Source: Streptomyces cucumeris
GTDB taxonomy: Bacteria; Actinomycetota; Actinomycetes; Streptomycetales; Streptomycetaceae
DNA length: 64,000 nt
Assembly (NCBI RefSeq): GCF_024295805.1
Contig: NZ_JANCLX010000003.1
Coordinates: forward strand, 124,001 to 188,000
Direction of reading: 5' to 3'
Shown: in pieces, positions 1-7,963 of the stretch
Numbering within the stretch: position 1 is the stretch's first letter
Layout: each line of letters starts with the position of its first letter
Translations under genes and position numbers: made by a program
Notes under the pieces: model-generated
Told to the model about the DNA's origin: nothing
The model's database searches: none
Seen by the model: only the letters and a program-made list of their open reading frames with translations

Positions 1-617
1 AGCCGCCGGCCGTCCTTGACCGCCCGCTCGTACAACGCCCCGAGCTGACGCCCCGGCACCATCCAGACGGTGAGCCGGGTGCGGTCCAGGACCAGCATCC
101 GGTGGGCGGACAGCGCGGTCTCGCCCGTCTCCGGGTCCTCGGCACGCACCAGCGCGGCGGTCAGGTACGGGCCCGCGTCGCGCGGGGTGCAGGTGAGCAC
201 CGGAAGGGACGTCAGGTCCAGTGCGTCACCGGTGATCCGGTGCTCCTGGCAGCCGGGGCCGGTCACCGTCACCGGCGCGGCCCGCGGTCCGGTGGCCTCG
301 GCCACCAGCCGGTCCGCGGTGTCCGGGGCGGTATGCGCGGGCAGCCCGGGCAGCCAGCGGCGCAGCCGCCGCTCGTCCCCGTACAGCCCCAGCAGGACCG
401 GGCCGCCGCGCACCCCCGTGTAGAGCACGGCCGGTTCGTCGCGGGACAGACCGGTGGCGGGGACCCCCGCGTAGGTCCGGGCGTAGTGGTCCGCCACCCG
501 GGTGGGGGCGGTCGGTCCTTCGTGCGCGGGGACGGCGCCGGGGTGCTCCGCGGACAGCTCGGCCAGTGCCGCCCGCAGGGACAGTCCCGGTCCCGGTACC
601 GCCGTCACCCCGCTCAC
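1..617 (-). CDS. UbiD-family decarboxylase, N-terminal part (runs off the window)
   Basis: A minus-strand frame opens at GTG 617 and stays open to base 1, giving about 205 residues of the N-terminal half. The segment LDLTSLPVL, then DAGPYLTAALV, DPETG, AHRMLV and later GALYERAV follows the order seen in UbiD (polyprenyl-4-hydroxybenzoate carboxy-lyase) proteins. Known members use prenylated FMN to add or remove a carboxyl group on unsaturated or aromatic acids. The GTG start overlaps the trpC stop in a GTGA arrangement, so the gene is co-translated with the trp-like genes. No UbiX-type prenyltransferase is seen in the window. The substrate is unknown; an indole, pyrrole or other aromatic carboxylate would fit the neighbours, but that is inference. 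The catalytic region lies outside the window. Confidence 0.75.
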   Translation of the reverse strand, partial: MSGVTAVPGPGLSLRAALAELSAEHPGAVPAHEGPTAPTRVADHYARTYAGVPATGLSRDEPAVLYTGVRGGPVLLGLYGDERRLRRWLPGLPAHTAPDTADRLVAEATGPRAAPVTVTGPGCQEHRITGDALDLTSLPVLTCTPRDAGPYLTAALVRAEDPETGETALSAHRMLVLDRTRLTVWMVPGRQLGALYERAVKDGRR

Positions 618-1345
618 CAGGTGTCCCCCCGTCCGCGCTCCAGAGCGGCGAACCAGCCCGGGAGGTCGTCGTGGAGCAGCAGCCCGGTGCCCACCAGCAG
701 CGCCCGGTAGCCCGCGGTGAGCAGTCCGGCCGCCTGCCCGGGGGTGTGGATACCGCTGGCACTGGCCGGCACCGGGGTGCCGGTGGCCAGGACGGCGGGC
801 AGCAGGGCGTGGCTGCGGCCGGGGTCGCCGGGATCGCGCTCCCGCTGCCGGATGTCCTTGTTGTTGACGGCGATGACGCACCGGTCGGCGTGGACGACCC
901 GGGACAGCTCCTCCTCGGAGGTCACCTCGACGAACGGGGTCAGCCCCAGGGACAGCGCGCTCTCGGTGAGCCGGGGCAGGACGGTCCGCGGCAGCAGGCC
1001 CGCGGTGAGCAGGACGGCGGACGCGCCGTCGGCGGCCGCCCCGGCGAGCTGGCGCTCCTTGGTGAGGAAGTCCTTGACCAGCACCGGCAGCCGGGTGGCC
1101 GCCGTCACCTGGGCCAGCAGTGCGGGGTCACCGCCGAACCAGGCACCGGTGACCACCGAGAGCGCCGGTGCGCCCAACGCCTCGTAGATCTCGACCAGTT
1201 GCTCCACCGTACGGCCCCGGAACAGATCGGCGCCGTGGGCGCTGCGCCGCTTCAACTCCATGATCACCGGGGTGCGCGCGCCGAACAGCGCGTCGGCGAA
1301 GGGCGCCGGGCCGGTGCCGGGCACCGGGGCCGGGGCGGCGGTCAT
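614..1345 (-). CDS. trpC: Indole-3-glycerol-phosphate synthase
   Basis: The 243-residue product has the TrpC layout: MELKRRSA near the N-terminus (family lysine), LVKDFLT (second catalytic lysine), FVEVTSEEEL, IAVNNKDI and a late SASGI turn. It converts carboxyphenylamino-deoxyribulose phosphate to indole-3-glycerol phosphate in tryptophan synthesis. The frame extends upstream to 1381, but ATG 1345 overlaps the trpF stop as ATGA and is preferred. The motifs diverge from housekeeping TrpC (for example NNKD for NNRD), as expected for a cluster-borne copy. It sits between trpF and the UbiD-like gene in the same operon. Confidence 0.9.
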   Translation of the reverse strand: MTAAPAPVPGTGPAPFADALFGARTPVIMELKRRSAHGADLFRGRTVEQLVEIYEALGAPALSVVTGAWFGGDPALLAQVTAATRLPVLVKDFLTKERQLAGAAADGASAVLLTAGLLPRTVLPRLTESALSLGLTPFVEVTSEEELSRVVHADRCVIAVNNKDIRQRERDPGDPGRSHALLPAVLATGTPVPASASGIHTPGQAAGLLTAGYRALLVGTGLLLHDDLPGWFAALERGRGDTW

Positions 1346-2028
1346 GACGCGCACCGCACGGTCTCGCGCCGCAGGCGCCAAGCGGCCGACAGGGCGTCGA
1401 CCCGGCTCAGCCGCAGGGTGCCGTCCCCGCCGCGCAGCGCGCTGTCCACGTCCAGACCGCGGAACCCGCTGTGCCCCAGCAGTGCGTCATAGCGCTCGGC
1501 GCCGTCCGCGCTGATGCCCCCGGCCAGCAGGAACGGCAGCTCGGCACGGTCCAGGACCCGAGCGGCGGCGCCGGGGTCCAGCGGGGTGCCGGTGCTGCCG
1601 ACCCGGCCGTCGTCGCCCACCGAGTCGAAGAGGAAGAGATCGGCCCCCGCCCGCCGGTAGGCATCGGCGAACGGTTCCTCGACGGCCTTCCCCTCCCGTA
1701 CGTGGACCACCTTGACCAGGGTGACGTCCGGCAGCGCCGCCCGGATCCGCCGCACCCCGGCCGGGGCCGGGTAGCCGTGCAACTGGACCCAGCGGACGCC
1801 GGAGGCGTCGACCGCCTCCCGCAGCCGCACGGGGTCGTCGAGCAGGGTGACCAGCACCGGTTCCACGGCCATCGCACGGGCGGCGGCCGCCAGTTGGGCG
1901 AACCGCTCCAGCGACAGGTCCCAGCGTCCGCCGGGCACGCCGTACCAGAGCCCGGCCAGTTCCACGGGGAAGCAGGACATCCGCCGTAGCTGGTGGACAT
2001 CGGTCACCCCACACACCTTCAGCAGCAC
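1342..2028 (-). CDS. trpF: Phosphoribosylanthranilate isomerase
   Basis: The 228-residue protein starts with LLKVCGVTD, placing the catalytic Cys at residue 6, and carries LFLFDS with the general-acid Asp at 135. VQLHG and LLAGGIS are the phosphate-binding beta-strand motifs of this TIM barrel. It isomerises phosphoribosylanthranilate in the tryptophan pathway. Many Streptomyces use the dual-function PriA (HisA/TrpF) enzyme instead, so a dedicated TrpF is unusual and points to a cluster-specific pathway copy. It starts 6 bp after the trpB2 stop. Confidence 0.88.
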   Translation of the reverse strand: MLLKVCGVTDVHQLRRMSCFPVELAGLWYGVPGGRWDLSLERFAQLAAAARAMAVEPVLVTLLDDPVRLREAVDASGVRWVQLHGYPAPAGVRRIRAALPDVTLVKVVHVREGKAVEEPFADAYRRAGADLFLFDSVGDDGRVGSTGTPLDPGAAARVLDRAELPFLLAGGISADGAERYDALLGHSGFRGLDVDSALRGGDGTLRLSRVDALSAAWRLRRETVRCAS

Positions 2029-2034
2029 GGCGCC

Positions 2035-3411
2035 TCAGTTCTCCTGTCCGGCGGAGCCGGGGACGTCCGGGAGGGCGGCCAGCGAACGCGCCACCCCGTC
2101 GGGGTCGAACGCCTCGTCGCTCAGCTCACCCGCGAGGTACTTCTCGTACGAGGCCAGATCGAAGTGGCCGTGTCCGGACAGACCGAACAGGATCACCCGC
2201 GGCCTGCCCTCCTCACGGCAGCGCACGGCCTCGTCGATGACGACGCGCACGGCGTGGGTGGACTCCGGCGCCGGAACGATGCCCTCACTGCGCGCGAAGG
2301 CCAGCCCGGCCTCGAAGCAGCGGGTCTGCGGCACCGCGCGCGCCTCCATCAGCCCCTCCGACAGCGCCTGGCTGACGAGCGGGGAGATGCCGTGGTAGCG
2401 CAGCCCGCCCGCGTGGATGGACGGCGGGACGAAGGCGTGGCCGAGGGTGTGCATCCGCATCAGCGGGGTGAGCCCGCTGGCGTCCCCGAAGTCGTAGGCC
2501 ACCGTGCCACGGGTCAGCGAGGGGCAGGCCTCCGGCTCCGCGGCGATCACCTGGACGGAGTCACCGCCGCGCAACTGGGCGCCGAGGAAGGGGAAGACCA
2601 GTCCGCCGAGGTTGCTGCCGCCGCCCGCGCAGCCGACGATCAGATCGGGGTAGTCGTCGGCCATGTCGAGCTGGGTCATGGCCTCCTGTCCGATCAGGGT
2701 CTGGTGCAGTACGACGTTGTTGAGCACGCTGCCGCCCGCGTAGTTGGTGTGCGGGTCGTTCATGGCCAGCTCCAGCGCCTCGGAGGTGGCGATGCCCAGG
2801 CTCCCCGGGCAGTCCGGGTCGTCGTCGAGGATCCGGCTGCCGACGTCGGTGGCGCGGGAGGGGCTGGGCAGACAGGTGGCGCCGTAGGCGTGCATCAGGG
2901 CGCGGCGCTGGGGCTTCTGGTGGTAGCTGACGCGCACCATGTGCACCTGGACGTCGAGCCCGAACAGCGCACCGGCGAAGGCGAGGGCCGAACCCCACTG
3001 CCCGGCGCCGGTCTCGGTGGTCAGCCGCCGGATGCCCGCCTGCTGGTTGTAGAAGCACTGCGGGATGGCGGTGTTGGGCTTGTGGCTGCCGGCCGGGCTG
3101 CCGCCCTCGTACTTGTAGTAGATCCGCGCGGGGGTGCCCAGGGCGCGCTCCAGCCGGCGGGCGCGGAACAGCGGCGAGGGCCGCCACTGGGCGTAGAGCT
3201 GCCGGACCGGGTCCGGGATCTCTATCTCGCGGGTGGTGGACAGCTCCTGCTCGGCGATCTCCTTGGGCATGATGCCGGTCAGGTCGTCGACCGAGGCGGG
3301 GGCGCCGGTGCCGGGGTGCAGCGCCGGTGCGAGCCGGGGCAGATCGGCGGCGATGTTGTACCAGGTCCGGGGGATCTGGACGTCGCTGAGCTGGTACTTG
3401 ACGGATTCCAC
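2035..3411 (-). CDS. trpB: Tryptophan synthase beta chain, TrpB2 type
   Basis: The 458-residue product is longer than TrpB1 (about 400) and has the N-terminal extension of TrpB2 proteins. PAGSHKPNTA carries the PLP lysine (K111), ETGAGQWGSA the substrate-side Glu (E133), and CAGGGSN the phosphate loop. TrpB2 enzymes condense indole with serine and are usually independent of TrpA. Here a TrpA homologue is encoded four genes earlier in the operon, so partnership is possible but unproven. The ATG at 3411 lies 17 bp from the stop of the transglutaminase-like gene. Confidence 0.88.
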   Translation of the reverse strand: MESVKYQLSDVQIPRTWYNIAADLPRLAPALHPGTGAPASVDDLTGIMPKEIAEQELSTTREIEIPDPVRQLYAQWRPSPLFRARRLERALGTPARIYYKYEGGSPAGSHKPNTAIPQCFYNQQAGIRRLTTETGAGQWGSALAFAGALFGLDVQVHMVRVSYHQKPQRRALMHAYGATCLPSPSRATDVGSRILDDDPDCPGSLGIATSEALELAMNDPHTNYAGGSVLNNVVLHQTLIGQEAMTQLDMADDYPDLIVGCAGGGSNLGGLVFPFLGAQLRGGDSVQVIAAEPEACPSLTRGTVAYDFGDASGLTPLMRMHTLGHAFVPPSIHAGGLRYHGISPLVSQALSEGLMEARAVPQTRCFEAGLAFARSEGIVPAPESTHAVRVVIDEAVRCREEGRPRVILFGLSGHGHFDLASYEKYLAGELSDEAFDPDGVARSLAALPDVPGSAGQEN

Positions 3412-3428
3412 TGCGGCTTTCCTCTCGG

Positions 3429-4118
3429 TCAGTGGGTGGGGAGCGCGGCGGTGCCGGCCGCGTCGGCTTCCAGCGAGCCGGCGACGAACCGGTCGCCGCC
3501 TCCGGCCACGAAGAGGCCCGGGTGCTTCAGGCGGAGCCCGGCCAGCACCTCGTCGTAGGGGAGGTCGTCGAACTCGCCGTGCTCCCGGAGGAGTTCCATG
3601 TGGTGTTCGCCGGACTCGTCATAGGGGTGGTAGACGCTGTCGGCGGTCCCGTCGAACTCCATGGGCTCGATGCGGTAGAGGCGGCACAGCAGGCGGTTGA
3701 AGACCGGGGTGGCGCGCAGCCACCGGTCCAGTCGCAGTGAGGTGAACGCGTGGTAGTGGAAGACGTCGCCCCCGACACGGGCGCGCACTGCCTCCGAGGA
3801 CAGGTGATTGCGGACGTCGGCGAGCACCAGCCGGGCGGGGATGCCCACCGAGCGCAGCGCGGACACGTAGAGCACCGACTTGTGGATGCACAGCCCCTTG
3901 CCGGAGCGGACCACCTGGGAGGCGGTCAGCCCGGTACGGGTGAGGTCGGCGCCGTAGATCTCGTAGCGGATCCGGTCGCGTACGGCGTAGTAGAGCGCCA
4001 CCGCGCGTTCCCGGTCGTCGGTGCCGGTGTCGCGCAGGGCCCGCTGGACGAACTCCGTCACCTCGGGGGCGTCATGGTCCAGGAAGGCGGTACGGGCGAG
4101 TGCGGGGTCGGTCTCCAT
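3429..4118 (-). CDS. Transglutaminase-like cysteine enzyme
   Basis: The product (229 residues from ATG 4118) is a small transglutaminase/cysteine-protease fold domain. GKGLCIHKS holds the catalytic Cys (C77), VFHYHAF the His (H123), and LRLDRW the Asp (D131). VGIPARLVLAD is the usual strand after the Cys helix. The ATG at 4118 is preceded by GAGG about 5 bases upstream; an alternative GTG at 4160 overlaps the dehydrogenase stop as GTGA and adds 14 residues. There is no signal peptide. Family members act as proteases, amidases or, as with AdmF of andrimid synthesis, amide-bond formers on carrier-bound acyl groups. The last role fits the carrier protein in this operon, but it is inference. Confidence 0.7.
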   Translation of the reverse strand: METDPALARTAFLDHDAPEVTEFVQRALRDTGTDDRERAVALYYAVRDRIRYEIYGADLTRTGLTASQVVRSGKGLCIHKSVLYVSALRSVGIPARLVLADVRNHLSSEAVRARVGGDVFHYHAFTSLRLDRWLRATPVFNRLLCRLYRIEPMEFDGTADSVYHPYDESGEHHMELLREHGEFDDLPYDEVLAGLRLKHPGLFVAGGGDRFVAGSLEADAAGTAALPTH

Positions 4119-4156
4119 GGGGCCTCGTCGTCTCGGTGGGTGGTCGGGCGGCGGGC

Positions 4157-5296
4157 TCACAGGCCCATGGTGGCGGCGACGCGGGAGGACTGGATCTCGG
4201 AGGTGCCCGAGTAGATGGTCCCGGCCACCGCGTTGCGCAGCTCCTGCTCCAGGCCGTACTCCGCGGTGTAGCCGTTGCCGCCGAAGATCTGGACGGCGCT
4301 CAGCGCGGAGGCCACGTTGGCCTCGCTGACCACGCGTTTGGCCATGGCCAGGTCAGCGGTGATGTTCTGGCCCCTGGTGTGCTTCTCGGCGGTGTCGTAG
4401 AGCCACTTGTGGGCGCTCTCCACACCGATCCGCATATCGACGATGCGGTGCGAGACGGCCTGGAAGTCGCCGATCGGCCGGCCGAAGGCGCGGCGCTCCT
4501 TGGCGTAGGCCACACAGCGCTCCAGGCGCCGCCGCATCTCGCCCAGGGTCACGGCGAAGGAGCACAGGATCTCCCAGCGCATGACGTGGTCGAGGATCAG
4601 GAAGCCGCTGCCCTCCCGGCCGATCAGGGCGTCGGCCGGGACCCGGCAGTCGTCGAAGAAAAGTTCGCAGAACGGCGAGGACTTCAGCCCCATCTTGGCG
4701 ATGGGGTTGCCGAAGACCAGCCCGGGGGTGTCGCGCCGGAGCAGGAAGGCGCTGACCCCCAGCGGCCCGGCGGTGGCGTCGGTGCGGGCGTAGACCACGA
4801 CCAGACCGGCCACCGGGCCGTTGCTGACGAACGTCTTGGAACCGCGCAGCACATAGCTGTCGCCGTCGCGGGTCGCGGTGGTCCGCATGCTCATCGCGTC
4901 GGACCCGGCGTCCGGTTCGCTGATGGCGTGCGCGCCGATCAGCGAACCGTCGCACACCGCCGGCAGGTAGCGCCGTTTGAGGGTGGCGGATCCGAAGCGC
5001 TGGAGCGGCACTCCGGTGCTGACCATATGGGTGGTGACCGAGAAGTTCAGCCCGCCGTTGCGGCAGCCGTACCCGAGGCCGTCGAGTACGTACATGGTGG
5101 TCAGGAGCGACTGGCCGAGCCCGCCCCACTCCTCGCCGAACGGCAGCCGCAGGAGCCCGCTGTCCCGTACGGCCTCCCAGGGGCCGCGCGGGAACTCGGC
5201 CGCGGCGTCGTAAGCGTCGTGTTCGGCGGCGAACTTCTCGAACCAGGGGGTGAGTCCGTCGCGCAACCGCGTCTGCTCATCGGACCATTCGATCAC
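4157..5296 (-). CDS. Acyl-CoA-dehydrogenase-like flavoprotein (probable carrier-bound aminoacyl oxidase)
   Basis: The 379-residue protein is full length for the acyl-CoA dehydrogenase family: AISEPDAGSD (FAD/substrate loop), ERRAFGRPIGDFQ, QIFGGNGYT and TIYSGTSEIQ. The Glu of the usual IYEGT motif is Ser 363. A Glu at 242 (MRWEIL) stands 30 residues before the Gly of AFG, the position of the base in isovaleryl-CoA dehydrogenase and, as I recall, in prolyl-carrier-protein dehydrogenases. The same operon encodes a stand-alone A enzyme and a carrier protein. The set resembles the three-enzyme systems that oxidise prolyl-S-PCP to pyrrolyl-S-PCP, though the substrate is not proven. The GTG start has a GGGAG site 5 bases upstream. 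Confidence 0.82.
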   Translation of the reverse strand: MIEWSDEQTRLRDGLTPWFEKFAAEHDAYDAAAEFPRGPWEAVRDSGLLRLPFGEEWGGLGQSLLTTMYVLDGLGYGCRNGGLNFSVTTHMVSTGVPLQRFGSATLKRRYLPAVCDGSLIGAHAISEPDAGSDAMSMRTTATRDGDSYVLRGSKTFVSNGPVAGLVVVYARTDATAGPLGVSAFLLRRDTPGLVFGNPIAKMGLKSSPFCELFFDDCRVPADALIGREGSGFLILDHVMRWEILCSFAVTLGEMRRRLERCVAYAKERRAFGRPIGDFQAVSHRIVDMRIGVESAHKWLYDTAEKHTRGQNITADLAMAKRVVSEANVASALSAVQIFGGNGYTAEYGLEQELRNAVAGTIYSGTSEIQSSRVAATMGL

Positions 5297-5337
5297 TGGG
5301 GCTCCCGCGTCTTCTCGTCGTCTGCCGGTCCGGTGTC

Positions 5338-5712
5338 TCAGTAGTGGGAGGAACCGGCGTCGCTCAGCGAGTGCTTCTCGTCGCCGCGCAGCGCCGGGGA
5401 GAAGACACAGACCAGCCGCAGGTCCTCGTCGGGGTGGGCGATCAGCCAGTGCGCATCGTGCTCGTCCAGCGCGTAGAGGGTGCCGGGGCTGACGGGGTGG
5501 CTGTCCCCGGCCATGTCCACGACCTCACCGCTGCCGGATATGCAGTAGCAGGCCTCCAGGTGGTGCTTGTACTCCAGCAGGGACTTGCTCCCGGCCGTCA
5601 CGACGGTGTCGGTGACCGTGTAGCCCAGGCCGTCCGAGGCCAGCAGGAAACGACGGCTCAGGCCGTTGCCCCATTCGACGGACGGCACCTCCGCGAGCTG
5701 ACGGATGATCAT
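5338..5712 (-). CDS. Ectoine-synthase-like cupin (EctC homologue)
   Basis: The 124-residue protein matches L-ectoine synthase over its whole length: WGNGLSRRFLL, YTVTDTVVTAG, HLEACYCISG, TLYALDEHDAH and LVCVFSPALRG. The EctC iron ligands and catalytic residues appear present as E53, Y80, D86 and H88. EctC closes N-gamma-acetyl-diaminobutyrate to ectoine. Neither ectA, ectB nor ectD is nearby, and the gene is translationally coupled to trpA (ATGA at 5712). It is therefore more likely a repurposed cyclodehydratase of the pathway encoded here. Its substrate cannot be told from sequence. Confidence 0.82.
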   Translation of the reverse strand: MIIRQLAEVPSVEWGNGLSRRFLLASDGLGYTVTDTVVTAGSKSLLEYKHHLEACYCISGSGEVVDMAGDSHPVSPGTLYALDEHDAHWLIAHPDEDLRLVCVFSPALRGDEKHSLSDAGSSHY

Positions 5713-6551
5713 GGGTTCCTCCCGTTGGACGTGTCCGAGGTACTGATGAGCAGGTCCGCGACGCAGGCGCGGGCCTCGGCGACCGGATCCTCACCGGCCA
5801 GCAGGGCTGCCTCCAGCCGGGCGACCAGGGCGGTGCCGACGACGGCGGCGTCCGCCCCCGCCCGGCCCAGCGCCGCGACATCACCGGCGGTACGGACGCC
5901 GAAGCCCACCGCGAGCGGTGCGTCGGTCAGCTTCCGGAGCCGGGTCAGGACCGGTTCCAGGGACACCGGTTCGACCGGTGTGGCGCCCGTGCGCCCGTAG
6001 TGGGCGACGAGGTAGAGATAGGCCGACGCGGTGCGGGCGGCCTCGTCCAGCACGGCCGGTTCGGACCGGGCGTAGCAGGTCGTCACCATCGGCTGGCCGA
6101 TGTGGTGGGCGGCCTCCAGGCACCGGGGCCGGGCGCGGGGCGGCGCCCCGTGCACGAGCACCGCGTCGGCGCCGCTGTCCCGGGCCCGCCGCATGAACTC
6201 CGGCGGGCCGAGCGGGGCCACGGTGTGCCGCCAGTCGGCGAGCAGGGCCACCGCGGTGTGCCGCATCCGCGGACGGACCCCGGCCAGCAGCCGCAGGGTC
6301 GCCGCCAGATCGACACCGCGGTCCAGGGCCCGCTCCGCGGAACGCCGGATCACCGGTCCGTCGGTGATCGAGTCCGGGAACGGCACGGCCAGTTCCACAC
6401 AGTCCACCCCGGCGTCGTCCAGGGCGAGCAGCAGATCGGCGAAGACCTCGGGCGGGCCCGGGTCCCCGGCGTTGAGGAACAGTGCCAGTCCGGGGTCATG
6501 TGGTCCGCGGCCGGGGAAGAACGGACGGGTGGGCGGGGTGGCTTCAGCCAT
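5709..6551 (-). CDS. trpA: Tryptophan synthase alpha chain
   Basis: The 280-residue TIM-barrel protein carries LFLNAGDP, the catalytic-Glu strand CVELAVPFPDS with the Asp in SITDGP, LVAHYGRTGA (loop 6) and VGFGV. TrpA cleaves indole-3-glycerol phosphate to indole. The motifs differ from housekeeping TrpA (LVAHYG for LLSRAG), consistent with a divergent cluster copy. The ATG at 6551 lies within the last codons of trpD (8-base overlap). With TrpD, TrpF and TrpC it gives a route from anthranilate to free indole. Confidence 0.88.
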   Translation of the reverse strand: MAEATPPTRPFFPGRGPHDPGLALFLNAGDPGPPEVFADLLLALDDAGVDCVELAVPFPDSITDGPVIRRSAERALDRGVDLAATLRLLAGVRPRMRHTAVALLADWRHTVAPLGPPEFMRRARDSGADAVLVHGAPPRARPRCLEAAHHIGQPMVTTCYARSEPAVLDEAARTASAYLYLVAHYGRTGATPVEPVSLEPVLTRLRKLTDAPLAVGFGVRTAGDVAALGRAGADAAVVGTALVARLEAALLAGEDPVAEARACVADLLISTSDTSNGRNP

Positions 6552-7674
6552 GGCCGGTCGCCCCCGTCCCGGACCCCGCGCGGGGCGCGGTCAGCCGCTC
6601 GACGAGACCGAGCGCGGTGCCCTCGGCGAGCGCGTCCCGCGCGTCGGCCAGGGCCGTCGCCCAGTCGGGCCGGGCGCCGCCGAGGACGGCGGCCGCGGCC
6701 GCGTTGAGGGCGATGGTGGACAGCGCGGCCTCCGGCCCCCGGCCGCCGAGGAGTTCCTTCAGCAGGACCTCGGGGGGCGGCCCTCCGGGTACGGGGGCCA
6801 GATCGGCGAGGGTGCCCCGGGCGGGGTGCAGCGCGGGCAGGGTGCCCGGGCCGACGCGCTGCGCGGTGGTGTTGTGCGAGGGGACGGTGGTGTCGGTGAC
6901 GCCGGTGTGGTCGGTGGTAGCGGTGGTTCCGGTGAGGACGGTGTTGTCGGTGAAGCTGACCAGTTCGTCCACGCCGAGGTCGTTGGAGAGCAGCCACAGC
7001 CGGTGGCCGGGGCGGGTGCGCAGCGCGGTGAGACGGGTGAACACGGTGTGGACGTGCGGGTCCGAGACCCCGGTGAGCTGTGTGGTCACCGGGACGCGGG
7101 CCAGCAGCGGCCCCAGGGTGTTGACGGCCCGGCCGACCTGCTTCAGGCCGTACGGCAGGATGCGCCGGGCGAGCGTGGTGAGTTCGGGCGGGTAGACGAA
7201 TCCGCCCGCGAACGCGATGCCATGGCGGTCCAGGGCGTCCTCGCACTGCGCGTAGGACGTGGTGAGCGGGATGCCCAGCCGCTCCAGGACGTCGACCGAT
7301 CCGGTGCGGCCCGAGTAGCCGCGGGAGCCGGTCTTGACGATCCGTACGCCGAGGGTGGCGGCGAGCAGGGCGGCGGCGGTGCTCAGATTGACGGTGGGCG
7401 GACCGCCGCCGGTCCCGACCAGGTTGACCGTGCCCGGCCAGTCGGCCGGAACCGGTCCGCCGCCGCGCGGACCGTCCTCGCGCCGCTCGTCGAGCGAGGT
7501 GAGGAAGGCGTCCAGGGTCTCGGCGCCGGGCAGCAGCGTGGACATCGCGGTCAGCGTGGCCAGGGCCTCGCCGGGCGGGCCGTCACCGGAGCGCAGCCGG
7601 TCCCAGAACGCGGTCCACAGATGGACCGGGACCGGGCGGTCGCGGGCGATGAGGGCGGGGAGCAGGTCGTTCAC
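6544..7674 (-). CDS. trpD: Anthranilate phosphoribosyltransferase
   Basis: The 376-residue product has LVGTGGGPPTVNLST (the GTGGD-type PRPP loop), KTGSRGYSGRTGS (KHGNRxxSSxxGS equivalent) and NTLGPLLAR (NPLGPL equivalent). These mark TrpD, which joins anthranilate to PRPP. The frame is open to 8040, but GTG 7674 overlaps the carrier-protein stop as GTGA and matches the family N-terminus. The GTGGD Asp reads as Gly, and HGNR reads as TGSR, so the copy is divergent. Anthranilate must come from elsewhere because no trpE or trpG is present in the window. Confidence 0.85.
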   Translation of the reverse strand: MNDLLPALIARDRPVPVHLWTAFWDRLRSGDGPPGEALATLTAMSTLLPGAETLDAFLTSLDERREDGPRGGGPVPADWPGTVNLVGTGGGPPTVNLSTAAALLAATLGVRIVKTGSRGYSGRTGSVDVLERLGIPLTTSYAQCEDALDRHGIAFAGGFVYPPELTTLARRILPYGLKQVGRAVNTLGPLLARVPVTTQLTGVSDPHVHTVFTRLTALRTRPGHRLWLLSNDLGVDELVSFTDNTVLTGTTATTDHTGVTDTTVPSHNTTAQRVGPGTLPALHPARGTLADLAPVPGGPPPEVLLKELLGGRGPEAALSTIALNAAAAAVLGGARPDWATALADARDALAEGTALGLVERLTAPRAGSGTGATGHG

Positions 7675-7961
7675 GGCTGGTGTGCCCCCGTGGCGGCGGT
7701 CTCCGCCGAACCCGCCGCCCCCGCGGCCGCGTCGCAGAACGCGTCGATCGCGGCCACGGAACGGAAGTTGTCGGGCGCGACGTCGAGCACGTCCACGTCC
7801 AGTCCGTAGGTGTCCTCCAGCCAGCTCACCAGGGTGAGCAGACCCAGGCTGTCGATGACGCCGCCGGCCAGCAGGTCGTAGTCGTCCGCGAGTTCCTCGG
7901 GCTGGATCTCGAGCGAGAACTGCTCGATCAGGTACTTCTTGATCTGCGTGGTGCGGGCCAT
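7671..7961 (-). CDS. Stand-alone peptidyl/acyl carrier protein
   Basis: The 96-residue protein has the phosphopantetheine site GGVIDSLG with Ser 38, preceded by DDYDLLAG, in a four-helix carrier-protein pattern. It starts 2 bases after the adenylation gene stop and is GTGA-coupled to trpD. It is the probable partner of the stand-alone A enzyme and the flavoprotein of the same operon, holding an aminoacyl group as a thioester. The DSLG form is typical of free-standing carriers in pyrrole and other aminoacyl-modification systems. The C-terminal 20 residues are Ala-rich and probably disordered. Confidence 0.85.
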   Translation of the reverse strand: MARTTQIKKYLIEQFSLEIQPEELADDYDLLAGGVIDSLGLLTLVSWLEDTYGLDVDVLDVAPDNFRSVAAIDAFCDAAAGAAGSAETAATGAHQP

Positions 7962-7963
7962 GG

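Noticed and set aside
1993..3558. Long plus-strand open frame opposite trpB and the transglutaminase-like gene
   Set aside because: It is a GC-bias shadow: low-complexity Gly/Val/Ala/Arg text, no motifs, and real genes on the other strand.
5338..5712. An ectoine biosynthesis operon
   Set aside because: Only an EctC homologue is present; ectA, ectB and ectD are absent and the neighbours are trp-type genes.
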